From: Gallionella sp.
GTDB taxonomy: Bacteria; Pseudomonadota; Gammaproteobacteria; Burkholderiales; Gallionellaceae
Assembly (NCBI GenBank): GCA_022340615.1
Contig: JAJDNO010000024.1
Coordinates: 1 to 64,000, forward strand
Direction: 5' to 3'
Length of the DNA stretch: 64,000 bases
Shown: piece after piece, positions 55,434 through 63,995 of the stretch
How the letters are laid out: every line of letters starts with the position of its first letter
Numbering within the stretch: position 1 is the stretch's first letter
Translations under genes and position numbers: made by a program
Notes under the pieces: model-generated
Told to the model about the DNA's origin: nothing
What the model saw: the letters and a program-made list of their open reading frames with translations, nothing else
Databases searched by the model: none

Positions 55434-56277
55434 GGCATTCCTCCAGTCGCTGCCGGGCCTTCGCGGCTTCGCCCATCAAGACCGGCAACGCCGGTATGTC
55501 GCTGTCCCATTCGATCAGCGTGGGTCGCGGGCCGAGGTGCTGCAGCGCGACCTCGTACAGCTGCCAGACCTCCGGGTGGACCGGATGGTCGTGCGTATCG
55601 ACCAGGCAACCGTCCCGGGTACTGAAACCGGCCAAGTGATATTCTCCGACCGCTTCTGCAGGAAGTTTCGCAATGAAAGCGCCGGCATCCACGCCGAGAT
55701 TGCGCGCATTCACGTACAGGTTCTCCACGTCGAACAGGATGCCGCAGCCGGTGCGCCGCACCAGTTCGGCGAGGAATTCGCCTTCACTCATTTCGCTTTG
55801 TGCAAACGACAGATAGCTGGAAAGATTTTCCACAAGCAGCCGGCGACCGAGCCGTTCCTGCACCTGCTGCACGCGGTCTGCCACATTCGACAGCGATGCC
55901 TGCGTATAGGGAAACGGCAGCAGGTCATTGACCACCATCCGGCTGCCGTTGCCATCTTCAAGCGCGGTATTCCAGCACAGATGTTCCGATACCGCGGCAG
56001 GCTCAATCGCATCGCACAAGCGGCGCAAGTCGGACAGATGATCCCGATCCAGCGGAACGGCCGATGCCAGCCCCATGCCCACTCCGTGCAGGCTGACGGG
56101 ATAATGTTCGCGCACCTTGTTCAGGGTGCGCAACGGTGCACCGCCGCCAAAAAAATTCTCGCTGTGCACTTCAACCCAGCCCAGCTCGGGTAAAGTATTC
56201 AGTACCTCGGCGTAATGAGGCGCCCGCAAGCCTATGCCTGCGATGCTCGGCAATGTATGGTTTGCGGGCGTTTTCAT
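55417..56277 (-). CDS. bufB: Multinuclear iron RiPP-modifying enzyme (DUF692, MNIO family)
   Basis: MNIO enzymes are TIM barrels with two or three irons that oxidise Cys residues of precursor peptides, in bufferins to thiooxazoles. It has 286 residues from the ATG at 56277, which overlaps the bufA TAA (TAATG). Family motifs are GIGLRAPHYAEVL, VEVHSENFFGGG, SLHGVGMGLASA, VSEHLCW, VENLSSYL, LFDVENLYVNARNLG, GEYHLAGF, DTHDHPVHPEVW and LIEWDSDIP. These carry the His, Glu, Asp and Asn ligands. DVEN replaces the more usual DVNN. It acts on one or both BufA peptides here. Confidence 0.92.
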   Translation of the reverse strand: MKTPANHTLPSIAGIGLRAPHYAEVLNTLPELGWVEVHSENFFGGGAPLRTLNKVREHYPVSLHGVGMGLASAVPLDRDHLSDLRRLCDAIEPAAVSEHLCWNTALEDGNGSRMVVNDLLPFPYTQASLSNVADRVQQVQERLGRRLLVENLSSYLSFAQSEMSEGEFLAELVRRTGCGILFDVENLYVNARNLGVDAGAFIAKLPAEAVGEYHLAGFSTRDGCLVDTHDHPVHPEVWQLYEVALQHLGPRPTLIEWDSDIPALPVLMGEAAKARQRLEECHACAE

Positions 56278-56561
56278 TACATTTTCTTCATCGTGTCGCT
56301 GCCCATCAGATGACCACCGGCGATCTTCGCGCATGTGCCCTTGGGCACGGCGACAAAATCCTTTGGATCATTGTTCTTGGTGGCCTGGCCGGCACAGGAA
56401 TGCGCGCTCTTGTTGCTGGAGCAATCATTCATGCCCGCCTTGGCAATGCCAAAGCATTTTTCCATTTGCGGCTTTTTATCGGCTGCATTTGCATTAACGC
56501 TGGACAGTCCCAGCACCAGCAACGTGCCCATTGCAGCGGAAATAATCTGACTGTTTTTCAT
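56277..56561 (-). CDS. bufA: Bufferin-type precursor peptide (DUF2282), first copy
   Basis: A 94-residue precursor, first gene of the operon. The signal peptide ends near residue 27 (NANAA), placing the product in the periplasm. Four Cys follow with spacing C-x10-C-x8-C-x20-C, in [21 protein letters not shown] and VPKGTC. The tail is Met/Lys-rich (MGSDTMKKM). ATG follows GAAAGGGG. About 140 bases upstream is a GTAACC-N16-CGAA promoter identical in design to that of the msr operon. Peptides of this type sequester copper in Caulobacter; the metal here is inferred. Confidence 0.9.
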   Translation of the reverse strand: MKNSQIISAAMGTLLVLGLSSVNANAADKKPQMEKCFGIAKAGMNDCSSNKSAHSCAGQATKNNDPKDFVAVPKGTCAKIAGGHLMGSDTMKKM

Positions 56562-57073
56562 GGTAATACCCCTTTCATTGATTTATTAACGAGAGCCTGA
56601 TGCCGGCCATGGGCCGCAGCAAGCCAAATTTCCCTGCATAAAAATGCACAGATTCAATTTCACCGGACTTGATTACTTCGCGGCCTTGCATCCACGCACC
56701 GATGTATTCGTGCGAGTTTAATAAAAGGTTACATCGGGATTTTGGGTACCTGCGATCAATGACACACTATATAGCTTTGCCTGTCCAGAAGAGGGCCGGT
56801 AGACAATGCCGACTATTTGCCGGGAACTTGCATCGCCGGTCGAAAATGCGAAAGGCATGCATTGCCGCAACCCTTTGTTTTGTTGGTGGCCCTCACGCTA
56901 TCGAATATCCATCTACAACCAGCTTAGAATATACGATTAGAAATATGCGTCAAAACTCTATGCAATACTCCAAAGACCAATAAGTTGCAGTTTATTTTGG
57001 TCCAATGTCGAATTAACAAGAGGGTAAGAGCCCAGAATTGCAAATTAACAGATCCATTGGCTACTGCATTTAA
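56562..57073. other. Leader and spacer upstream of bufA
   Basis: About 510 bases. The right part, from 56880, is AT-rich and marks the edge of the island that continues to 60 kb. The left part holds the ECF promoter of the buf operon and a leader of about 140 bases. The plus-strand open frame here has no family features. Confidence 0.5.
56707..56732 (-). promoter_or_regulatory. ECF sigma promoter of the buf operon
   Basis: On the minus strand GTAACC (56732-56727) is followed after exactly 16 bases by CGAA (56710-56707). The 13 bases GATGTAACCTTTT around the -35 are identical to those before msrB. The start site would be near 56700. Confidence 0.85.
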
Positions 57074-58906
57074 TCAGCCGCTTTCTTGTCCTCCCAACAT
57101 CAGGTGCTCCTTGCCATTCCTTAACAGCTTTTCAAACTGCTCAACAGGCATCGGTTTACAAAATAGATATCCTTGATAGTTTGTGCAGCCACTATTGAAA
57201 AGAATTTGTCGTTGTTCTTCTGTCTCCACTCCTTCAGCTATGATTTTTAGGTTCAAGCTATGTGCCATCGTGACAATGGTGCGCACAATTACCTTATCAC
57301 AGCTATTGGTGGCAAGTTCACGTATAAATGATTGGTCAATCTTCAGCTGGTCAAGAGGTAAATGCTTAAGATATTTCAGGGACGAATAGCCAGTGCCAAA
57401 GTCATCAAGTGAGAATGTAACGCCAATTTCTTTCAACGAATTCATGGTTGCAATGGTCTCTTCGATATTTTCCAACAACATGCCTTCAGTCAGCTCAATT
57501 TTGAGAAGTTTCGGGTTGATGTTATGGCGCTTTACTGCGGCATGAACGTAAGATACAAAATCAATTTGGCGAAATTGCTTGGCACTGACGTTTATTGATA
57601 GGGTTAGGTGTCGTGTAAATTCATCACTTTCCCATTTCTTGAGTTGGATGCAAGCTGTTTCCAGAACCCATTGTCCAATAGGTAGAATCAACCCCGTTTC
57701 TTCAGCAAGCGGTATGAATTTGTCGGGAAAAATCATATCGCACACAGGGTGTTTCCAGCGGATCAATGCCTCTACCCCTAATGGATGACCCGTGCTGTCT
57801 ACCTGCATTTGGAAATGCAACTGGAATTCCTTGTTATCAAGTGCTTTGCGTAATTCACTTTGAAGTGTTGCGCGGGCATTAATGGAAACCTCCATCTGCG
57901 GATCATAAATGCATACGGTATTGCGGCCGCCTTCTTTGGCCTGATGCATAGCTATGTCTGTTTGTTTCATCAGATCATCAATTTCCTGTTTGTTTCCATT
58001 GAACAAAGTTGCACCAATGCTAGGTGTGCAGCGATATTTTCGGTCACCAAGTTGGTAAGGATGATTGAGTACATTAAGAATTCTATTGCAGACAGCTCTC
58101 ATCTGATCATCAGACTCACTTTCTCGATTGCTTAAATTTTCCAATATCATCACGAACTCGTCACCGCCGAAGCGGGACAAAGTGTCACCCTCACGTAGAC
58201 AGGATTTCAGGCGGTGCCCAACCTTTTGCAATAATTGGTCACCCATCTCATGTCCAAGTGTTTGATTGAGAGTCTTGAAATCATCCAGGTCTATGGACAA
58301 TAGCGCACCCTGTCGACCGATTCTTGCACTTAAAGTCAATGCCTGTTTGAGGTGTTGAATAAGATAGAGACGATTAGGCAAGTTGGTGAGATGGTCATAG
58401 AATGCATGAGACTCGATCTTTTCTTCGGCTTTGTTTCGCTCAGTCAAATCGATCAGATATGCATAGGTAAATGTTAAATCGCCCAGTACCACACGTTTTG
58501 TTGAAATTAGCAAAGGAAACTCTGATCCGTCCTTGCGTAACCCAATTGTTTCTTTCATAGATTCATTAGAGTCACTCTGAATACACTCCCTAATCAGTTC
58601 ATTAACTTGACCTCTGCATTGGGGAGAAATTTGGTTTGTCAAAGGTTGGCCAAACACCTCTGCAATTTCGTTGTAACCAAACATATTCAGATACACATTA
58701 TTCACATCAAACGTATAGCCATCGCGACTTATCGACAAGCCGAAAGGTAATTGTTCGATATTGGTGCGTGATCTCAACTCACTTTCGCGTAAAACATATT
58801 CTGCGTGTTTGTGTTTGGATATGTCGCGCATGGAATTGAACACTACCAACTTGCTATCTACCTCAAGCGAAGAGTCGCTCATCAAGGATAAACCACGCAT
58901 AGTCAT
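57074..58906 (-). CDS. PAS-GGDEF-EAL protein, apparently shortened at its N-terminus
   Basis: A 610-residue cytoplasmic c-di-GMP protein. It opens with about 20 unconserved residues, then LVVFNSMRDISKHKHAEYVLRES, which looks like the end and linker of a PAS domain whose body is missing. One full PAS follows (about 47-165), then GGDEF with intact RFGGDEF and I-site REGD, and EAL with EALIRWK, ELTEGMLLE, SLDDFGTGYSSL, KIDQSFI, AEGVET and QGYLFCKPM. Both domains could be active. Base composition is clearly more AT-rich than neighbouring genes, a sign of transfer. Confidence 0.88.
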   Translation of the reverse strand: MTMRGLSLMSDSSLEVDSKLVVFNSMRDISKHKHAEYVLRESELRSRTNIEQLPFGLSISRDGYTFDVNNVYLNMFGYNEIAEVFGQPLTNQISPQCRGQVNELIRECIQSDSNESMKETIGLRKDGSEFPLLISTKRVVLGDLTFTYAYLIDLTERNKAEEKIESHAFYDHLTNLPNRLYLIQHLKQALTLSARIGRQGALLSIDLDDFKTLNQTLGHEMGDQLLQKVGHRLKSCLREGDTLSRFGGDEFVMILENLSNRESESDDQMRAVCNRILNVLNHPYQLGDRKYRCTPSIGATLFNGNKQEIDDLMKQTDIAMHQAKEGGRNTVCIYDPQMEVSINARATLQSELRKALDNKEFQLHFQMQVDSTGHPLGVEALIRWKHPVCDMIFPDKFIPLAEETGLILPIGQWVLETACIQLKKWESDEFTRHLTLSINVSAKQFRQIDFVSYVHAAVKRHNINPKLLKIELTEGMLLENIEETIATMNSLKEIGVTFSLDDFGTGYSSLKYLKHLPLDQLKIDQSFIRELATNSCDKVIVRTIVTMAHSLNLKIIAEGVETEEQRQILFNSGCTNYQGYLFCKPMPVEQFEKLLRNGKEHLMLGGQESG

Positions 58907-58907
58907 G

Positions 58908-59018
58908 TTATGTCACTCCGTGACATACAATGTTCAGAAATTTCTTTTCACCGATTGCAAATGAAACATCTTCCTCGGTGATGTTGAATGCACAGAGCAA
59001 TATTTGCTTTATCATCAT
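58908..59018 (-). CDS. 36-residue ORF with strong ribosome binding site, possible remnant
   Basis: From ATG at 59018 (after TTAAGGAGAC) to TAA at 58908 the frame encodes 36 residues, beginning MMIKQILLCAFNITEE and ending IVCHGVT. It stops one base before the ATG of the GGDEF-EAL gene, in a different frame (offset +1). It could be a leader peptide, or the original start of the sensor protein cut off by deletion and frameshift. I do not recognise the sequence. Confidence 0.4.
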   Translation of the reverse strand: MMIKQILLCAFNITEEDVSFAIGEKKFLNIVCHGVT

Positions 59019-59464
59019 GTCTCCTTAAAATAAATTCAGACATATGTTCGAAATGAGATTCCACTATTGTTAGTTAATGCACGGAATACTGTTCAATTTA
59101 TTCCATTCCTGTGACTTTTAAACTTCAACTCATACAGTCATCATGCACTCCACCTCTTAGCCTCAAGTGACTAACAATCCAGTAGCGCCATAATGATCAA
59201 ATCATTGCCTAATGCCTATAAGCTGATACTGATTGTGTTGTAAGACTTTTCTGACATTGGCGTAGATGTTCCCTATATTTCGTTGCAATGCCAACAGAAA
59301 TTCGTGCTATGTCGTTGCATTAATAGGCAAACTAAATCACCCGCGCAAATTGGGTATATTCAGGACGTGGGCTGGCCGTATTAACACGCTCACTTGAAAC
59401 GTGGTACCGTCAGGTTACGAAGGAACGCCTGCTATTCTGCTGTTGCTGGGCTTTAGCAATTACT
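59019..59464. other. AT-rich region without genes
   Basis: About 445 bases, AT-rich in the first half, with no open frame of useful size, no repeat and no RNA gene that I recognise. It lies between the GGDEF-EAL gene and the response regulator remnant. Confidence 0.5.
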
Positions 59465-60038
59465 TCAAACTTGAAATAGCAGGTGCTGAAGATTTCGGAT
59501 AAGCCTTACTGACTCGAATATTTTGTGTTGCGCGGCATAGCAATCCAACTCTGCGGCACTGGCTCTGCGGCACTGGAATTTTTCATCATCTCCATAATGC
59601 GAATGGTTGTCATTCGAAATGATTACTTTGATATGCAGTTCCTCAATCAATTCTGGATCAGTATATTTCCCGACCATTTACCACTTTTTGAATCGCAGCA
59701 AAGATTATTTCCGGTTCACTGCCTTTGGTTATGTAGCCATTTGCGCCCGCCCGAATGGCATGCATTGCCAACTGCGAAATATTGTGCATACTTAGTACAA
59801 GGATGGGCAAGGCAGGTTTAATATTCTTTACGCGCCTGATCAGATCCACTCCACTTATACCACCCATATTCATGTCAAGCAGCAACAGGTCATAGTCTAT
59901 TTCGCGTACAAGGTTTAACACCTGCTCACCACTGCTTGCTTCGCCGACACATTCAATATTCTGATGAAAATTGAGAACTTGCTTCAATCCATCGCGTACC
60001 CTGGAATGGTCATCAGCAATCAATAGACGAATCTTCAT
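59465..60038 (-). pseudogene. NarL-type response regulator remnant, frameshifted after the receiver domain
   Basis: From the ATG at 60038 to a TGA at 59658 a 126-residue receiver domain is intact: LLIADDHSRVRDGL, LLLLDMNMGGISGVDLI with the phosphoacceptor Asp, VLSMHN and the Lys in YITKGSEP. The frame ends VVNGREIY just where NarL-type proteins continue. In another frame (59677-59465) the sequence goes on as YTDPELIEEL, the usual linker, then loses similarity; no LuxR-type helix-turn-helix follows. I infer a one-base frameshift plus loss of the output domain. The receiver alone might still be made. Confidence 0.7.
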
Positions 60039-60187
60039 ATTCTTCTGCTCAGCGATCGGTAGGCATGCAAATGGATACCTCCTTGCCTTTGCCCAGAGAA
60101 TTGGCAATGCAGATCACATCGAAAGGGTACCTCACAGGCTAAAGGGTTCTATGAGATAGACTGATAATATCTCTTCGAACATCACCA

Positions 60188-60661
60188 TTAGCATTCATGT
60201 TGCGTACAAGAGGAAAATATCCGCTCAATATGCATAATGGGAACCGCTTCACCTTGATGAGCAAAACAGGCGATAGCGAGACTGCCCCAGCCTGTTTGAG
60301 TTTCCGGCAACGAACACGACTGGTCATCACGAGCTACAATTGCATTCGGAACTGAGGATAGCTGTATTGCCCCGAGATTCATCAGCTGACCATGCTTCAC
60401 CTTATAGCCGACGATTCCGACTAGGGTCGACGTTTCCGGTTTGACGCCCAGACAGGTTGCCATATCCATTACAGGTAACAGTCTCCCTTGCCAAGAAAGC
60501 ACACTTCTGCAATGTCGGGGGGTATGAGGAACCTGATAAAGCTTTGGATCATGAATAATCTGCAGCAAAACCCTTGTACCTACAGCTGCCCGGAAGCCTT
60601 GGCCGAAATCCAGCAGCCAGGCATTGGGACGCAGGCCGGCTTTTTGTTCTGAAATCATCAT
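60188..60661 (-). CDS. CheW-like scaffold protein, second of two
   Basis: A 157-residue single-domain CheW-like protein. Segments WLLDFGQGFRAAVGTRVLLQI, RSVLSWQGRLLPVMDMATCLG and ACFAHQGEAVPIMHIERIF follow the CheW beta-barrel pattern (W-x-GR-LPVMDM is the clearest). Its ATG overlaps the stop of the CheW-like gene before it. Together they resemble the ChpC-type accessory proteins of Pil-Chp systems. Partners would be the CheA-like kinase upstream and an MCP not in this window. Confidence 0.75.
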   Translation of the reverse strand: MMISEQKAGLRPNAWLLDFGQGFRAAVGTRVLLQIIHDPKLYQVPHTPRHCRSVLSWQGRLLPVMDMATCLGVKPETSTLVGIVGYKVKHGQLMNLGAIQLSSVPNAIVARDDQSCSLPETQTGWGSLAIACFAHQGEAVPIMHIERIFSSCTQHEC

Positions 60662-61125
60662 ATTTTCGCCAGCCGTTCTATATGCGCGGTAATCTGTTCA
60701 GCACCTGTAATGCAGGCCACGTTATCGCCAGCCAATTGAACCAGGCCAATGACTGGTGTATCCGGCAGGCGCATCGCGGGAGGCAATTCCTGCCGTATAC
60801 CCAAAACTTCTTGTTTGGCAATGCTGATTTCGTCAAACAGTACGCCGATATATCCAGCGCCGGCGCTAAGCAAAATGCAAGCCCGACGTTCAGCCGGTAT
60901 GCCGGAAAGCAGGGATAACTCCGGTGACAGACAGTAAACCGGCCAACCCTGGTTTTGGTAATTGATGCGTCCAACACTGAAAGGCTCGGCTTCGTGCGTA
61001 TCAATATCGTATGTTGATTCCAGCGCGCCGATATCTCTTTGCGGAAATACGAACCAACGATCGGAAATTTTTAGAAGCGCCAACTTCAAATCCGCATCGG
61101 GCAATGAGGTCAGGAATTTAGTCAT
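60658..61125 (-). CDS. CheW-like scaffold protein, first of two
   Basis: A 155-residue CheW-like protein: LALLKISDRWFVFPQRDIGALES near the start, FSVGRINYQNQGWPVYCLSPELSLL, ILLSAGAGYIGVLFDEI and a terminal VIGLVQLAGDNVACI, which match strands of the CheW fold. Its ATG shares an A with the TAA of the kinase gene (TAATG), so the two are translationally coupled. The low similarity to canonical CheW suggests a ChpC/PilI-type protein of a twitching or surface-sensing system. Confidence 0.75.
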   Translation of the reverse strand: MTKFLTSLPDADLKLALLKISDRWFVFPQRDIGALESTYDIDTHEAEPFSVGRINYQNQGWPVYCLSPELSLLSGIPAERRACILLSAGAGYIGVLFDEISIAKQEVLGIRQELPPAMRLPDTPVIGLVQLAGDNVACITGAEQITAHIERLAKI

Positions 61126-63995
61126 TATGCGGTAAGACTCGCTACCTGTTGCAACAAAGCGCTATCGCTGAACGGTTTGACAATATGGGCATTCACACCG
61201 GCCGCGTTGCTTAGCTGACGATGCTTCTCGGTGGAACGGGAAGTAATCATGATTACTGGGATGTGTTTGGTGCGTTCCGAATAACGCACGTGTGCAGTCA
61301 ATTCCAGACCATTCATTCGCGGCATTTCCATATCGGACAGGATAATATCCGGCGTAAATTTCTCGAGTATGTTGACTGCGTCCAGACCATCATTGGCCGT
61401 GCGTACTTCATAAGCAGCATCTTTCAAGACCTGAACCATTGCACGACGTGCGGAAAGCGAGTCGTCCACCACCAGGATGCTCAGCCCCTTTTTCACGGTC
61501 TCTTCCATCGCACCGGCTGCAGATTCTGTTCTCTGTATGTCCAGCGCCTCATGAACCGGAACGTGCAGCAATTCAACCAGGTCGATAACCGGCGAAACGC
61601 TACCATCGCCCAAAATCACCGCGCCGATCACACCGTGCTTGCGCGGCACGAAACGACCGAAATTCTTCATTACCACTTCCCGGCTGTTCAGAATTTCCTG
61701 AACCAATACTGCGCGCACAGACCCGTCTTCCACGCGGGTCAACAACGCCGGCAAGCCCTGCCTCTCCTTGCTACGCCGTTCGTTCAGCATGGGCAGCATG
61801 GAATCAAGAGCGACCAGGCTATACATCATTTCGCCCTCGCGGAAGAACTGACGCGAATCGATCTCCATGATCTGCTCATGGGTGATATAACGAATATCTT
61901 CAATTCCACGGCTTGAAATCGCAAGTCGCTTTCCGGCCTGGCGCACAATCAGGGCGTGGGTAGACAATAATGTCGCGGGAAGGCGCAACTCTACAGCCAG
62001 TCCTTCACCATACCGTGAGTTCAGGGTCAGGGTTCCCTTCTTCTCCAGAACCTGGCTGTACACTACATCAAGGCCGACGCCGCGCCCCGATACCTGTGAA
62101 GTTTCCTCGCGAGTCGAAAATCCGGGTGCCAGAATCAACCTGGCAAGCTCTTCCTCTTTGTAAATGTGCTCGGGCTTGATCATCCCTTTTCGTTCTGCAA
62201 TTTTCCGAATTGCCGCATAATCCAGTCCTGCACCATCATCTGCACAGCGCACGACAATGGAATTTCCTTCGCGCGCGAATGAAAGCTCGACCCGGCCTTT
62301 TTCAGGCTTTCCTGCATCGGCTCGCACCTTTGAGGATTCGATACCATGGTCCATCGCATTGCGCAGAATGTGCATCAAAGGATCAATCAGATCGTTAAGA
62401 ACGTTACCATCGATACTCGTATTTTCGCCCTTGATTCTAAAATCAACAGGTTTGTCCAACAATCTCCCGGTCTGCCGAACTCCACGCTGCAACCGTGAAA
62501 CTATGCTGCTAACCGTCACCATACGGGTACGTATCACCGCGTGCTGGTTGGCCATCTGCAGGCGGTGCTGTTCTTCCAGCAATTCCTGCAGGGTATTCAG
62601 CTGGCTCTCGACTGAGCCTGTCATTTCCTGCGCATCTGTCGTTGCCTCAATCAGCCGCCGGGTTACCGTGTGCAACTCGCTGTAATGCTCGAATTCCAGT
62701 GCATCCAGGTCATTGTCACTTCGCTTTATCGTCTGTTGGTGAGAAGTCACGTTGCGTATGTCCACCAGATTTTCCAGATCAGCAACCAATTGCTGAAGCA
62801 ATGCATGCTGCTTGCGGATAATTTCTCCCTGACTGATGGATAGGCGCAAATTTTCCTGGATCTGGGAATTGGAAATCAGCGTTTCACCAGAAAGCCGCAA
62901 CATTTCGTCAATGACGGTCGCCGGTACGCGCAAAGATTGGACCAGTTCCGATTTTGACACCGGTGACATTTTCTTCGACAGTTCCATATCACCATGATTT
63001 TCTTGAACTTCTGCTTGCGTAGCGTCGTTCATATCCTGTGCATTTTCATCGACACCGTCGCGGTCGATTCGGTTTGCATTGTCTAGCACCTCTTGCAGTA
63101 CCCACAGCGCATCCTCGGGCGCACGGCCCATGCCCATCAGGAATTCGCTCATCGCCTCCAGACAATCCCCGGCGTTGACCAGCACACCAGCCAATCCCTT
63201 ATTCGGCAGTTTTTTCGCCTCAATTAATGCAACCAGGATGTCTTCGAGATGATGGGTAAGGTTTGCGATACCAGGCACGCCCACGGTATTGGCCGCGCCT
63301 TTTAGCGTATGGGCGGAACGCATCGCAAGTTCTGCATCTTGCGTGTTTCCGTGCCCGCTGGTGATATGTTCAATAGCTGCAGTAAAAGCGCCTACCTGAA
63401 CTGGCAATTCCTGCAACAGGCCATCTAGCAATTCCGGATTGACGTCTTCCGGCAGTTCCAGCGAAACGTCTTCCGAAGTGGCGTGAACCTGGCGAGCCTC
63501 TTCCTGCACCTTACTTTCATTCAGTTGAACATTGACCAACGACTCTATCCACGATGTGACCGCTTCTGGTGTAATGGGAATCAGCCAAGCATTGTCGGCC
63601 AGCAATCCAACCAACCGGTTTACTGCATCTTCATCGTTCGGATTGGCCAGATAACCGGCAAGTCGCTCCGGCAATTGCAACAAAAGTCTCTCATGTCCAT
63701 ATGTCAGCCCTGCACCAAGAATTGACAATTGCTGGACCAGTTTGTCAATGAAACTCGCCAGTGCGCTTAGGCCGACGGATTCGACCGTAAACTTCAACCG
63801 TCCCATGAAATCGATGTAATTGCCCAACGCTGCCAATCGTTCTTCATCGGTTCCATGCACAGCCGGGGCGAGATCGGTACTGAACTGCTCGCTCATTTCC
63901 GCCAGCTCAGATGCAAGTACGGCGATCATTTCACGTTCTACCTGCTGCGTTCCAGACGCTGTTAACGGATTTGACATCACATTACTTTCATCCAT
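61125..63995 (-). CDS. chpA: ChpA/CheA-like hybrid histidine kinase
   Basis: A 956-residue kinase starting only five bases from the window edge, so a start further upstream cannot be excluded. An N-terminal helical domain (about 20-170) is followed by an Hpt domain with the phosphorylated His in MRSAHTLKGAANTVG (about 225-239). The dimer helices come next, then the ATPase with NAMDHGIE, DDGAGLD and GRGVGLDVV. A CheW-like domain (about 690-830) and a receiver with ILVVDDSLSARRAM, LSDMEMPRMNG and HIVKPF complete it. ChpA of Pseudomonas has many more Hpt-like domains; here the array is short. Confidence 0.88.
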   Translation of the reverse strand: MDESNVMSNPLTASGTQQVEREMIAVLASELAEMSEQFSTDLAPAVHGTDEERLAALGNYIDFMGRLKFTVESVGLSALASFIDKLVQQLSILGAGLTYGHERLLLQLPERLAGYLANPNDEDAVNRLVGLLADNAWLIPITPEAVTSWIESLVNVQLNESKVQEEARQVHATSEDVSLELPEDVNPELLDGLLQELPVQVGAFTAAIEHITSGHGNTQDAELAMRSAHTLKGAANTVGVPGIANLTHHLEDILVALIEAKKLPNKGLAGVLVNAGDCLEAMSEFLMGMGRAPEDALWVLQEVLDNANRIDRDGVDENAQDMNDATQAEVQENHGDMELSKKMSPVSKSELVQSLRVPATVIDEMLRLSGETLISNSQIQENLRLSISQGEIIRKQHALLQQLVADLENLVDIRNVTSHQQTIKRSDNDLDALEFEHYSELHTVTRRLIEATTDAQEMTGSVESQLNTLQELLEEQHRLQMANQHAVIRTRMVTVSSIVSRLQRGVRQTGRLLDKPVDFRIKGENTSIDGNVLNDLIDPLMHILRNAMDHGIESSKVRADAGKPEKGRVELSFAREGNSIVVRCADDGAGLDYAAIRKIAERKGMIKPEHIYKEEELARLILAPGFSTREETSQVSGRGVGLDVVYSQVLEKKGTLTLNSRYGEGLAVELRLPATLLSTHALIVRQAGKRLAISSRGIEDIRYITHEQIMEIDSRQFFREGEMMYSLVALDSMLPMLNERRSKERQGLPALLTRVEDGSVRAVLVQEILNSREVVMKNFGRFVPRKHGVIGAVILGDGSVSPVIDLVELLHVPVHEALDIQRTESAAGAMEETVKKGLSILVVDDSLSARRAMVQVLKDAAYEVRTANDGLDAVNILEKFTPDIILSDMEMPRMNGLELTAHVRYSERTKHIPVIMITSRSTEKHRQLSNAAGVNAHIVKPFSDSALLQQVASLTA

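Noticed and set aside
56669-56983. Plus-strand open frame of 104 codons upstream of bufA
   Set aside because: It crosses the ECF promoter and the leader of bufA on the other strand, has no family features and a mixed composition.
59465-59677. A separate 70-codon gene downstream of the receiver domain
   Set aside because: Its first residues continue the receiver linker in another frame, so it is better read as part of a frameshifted regulator.
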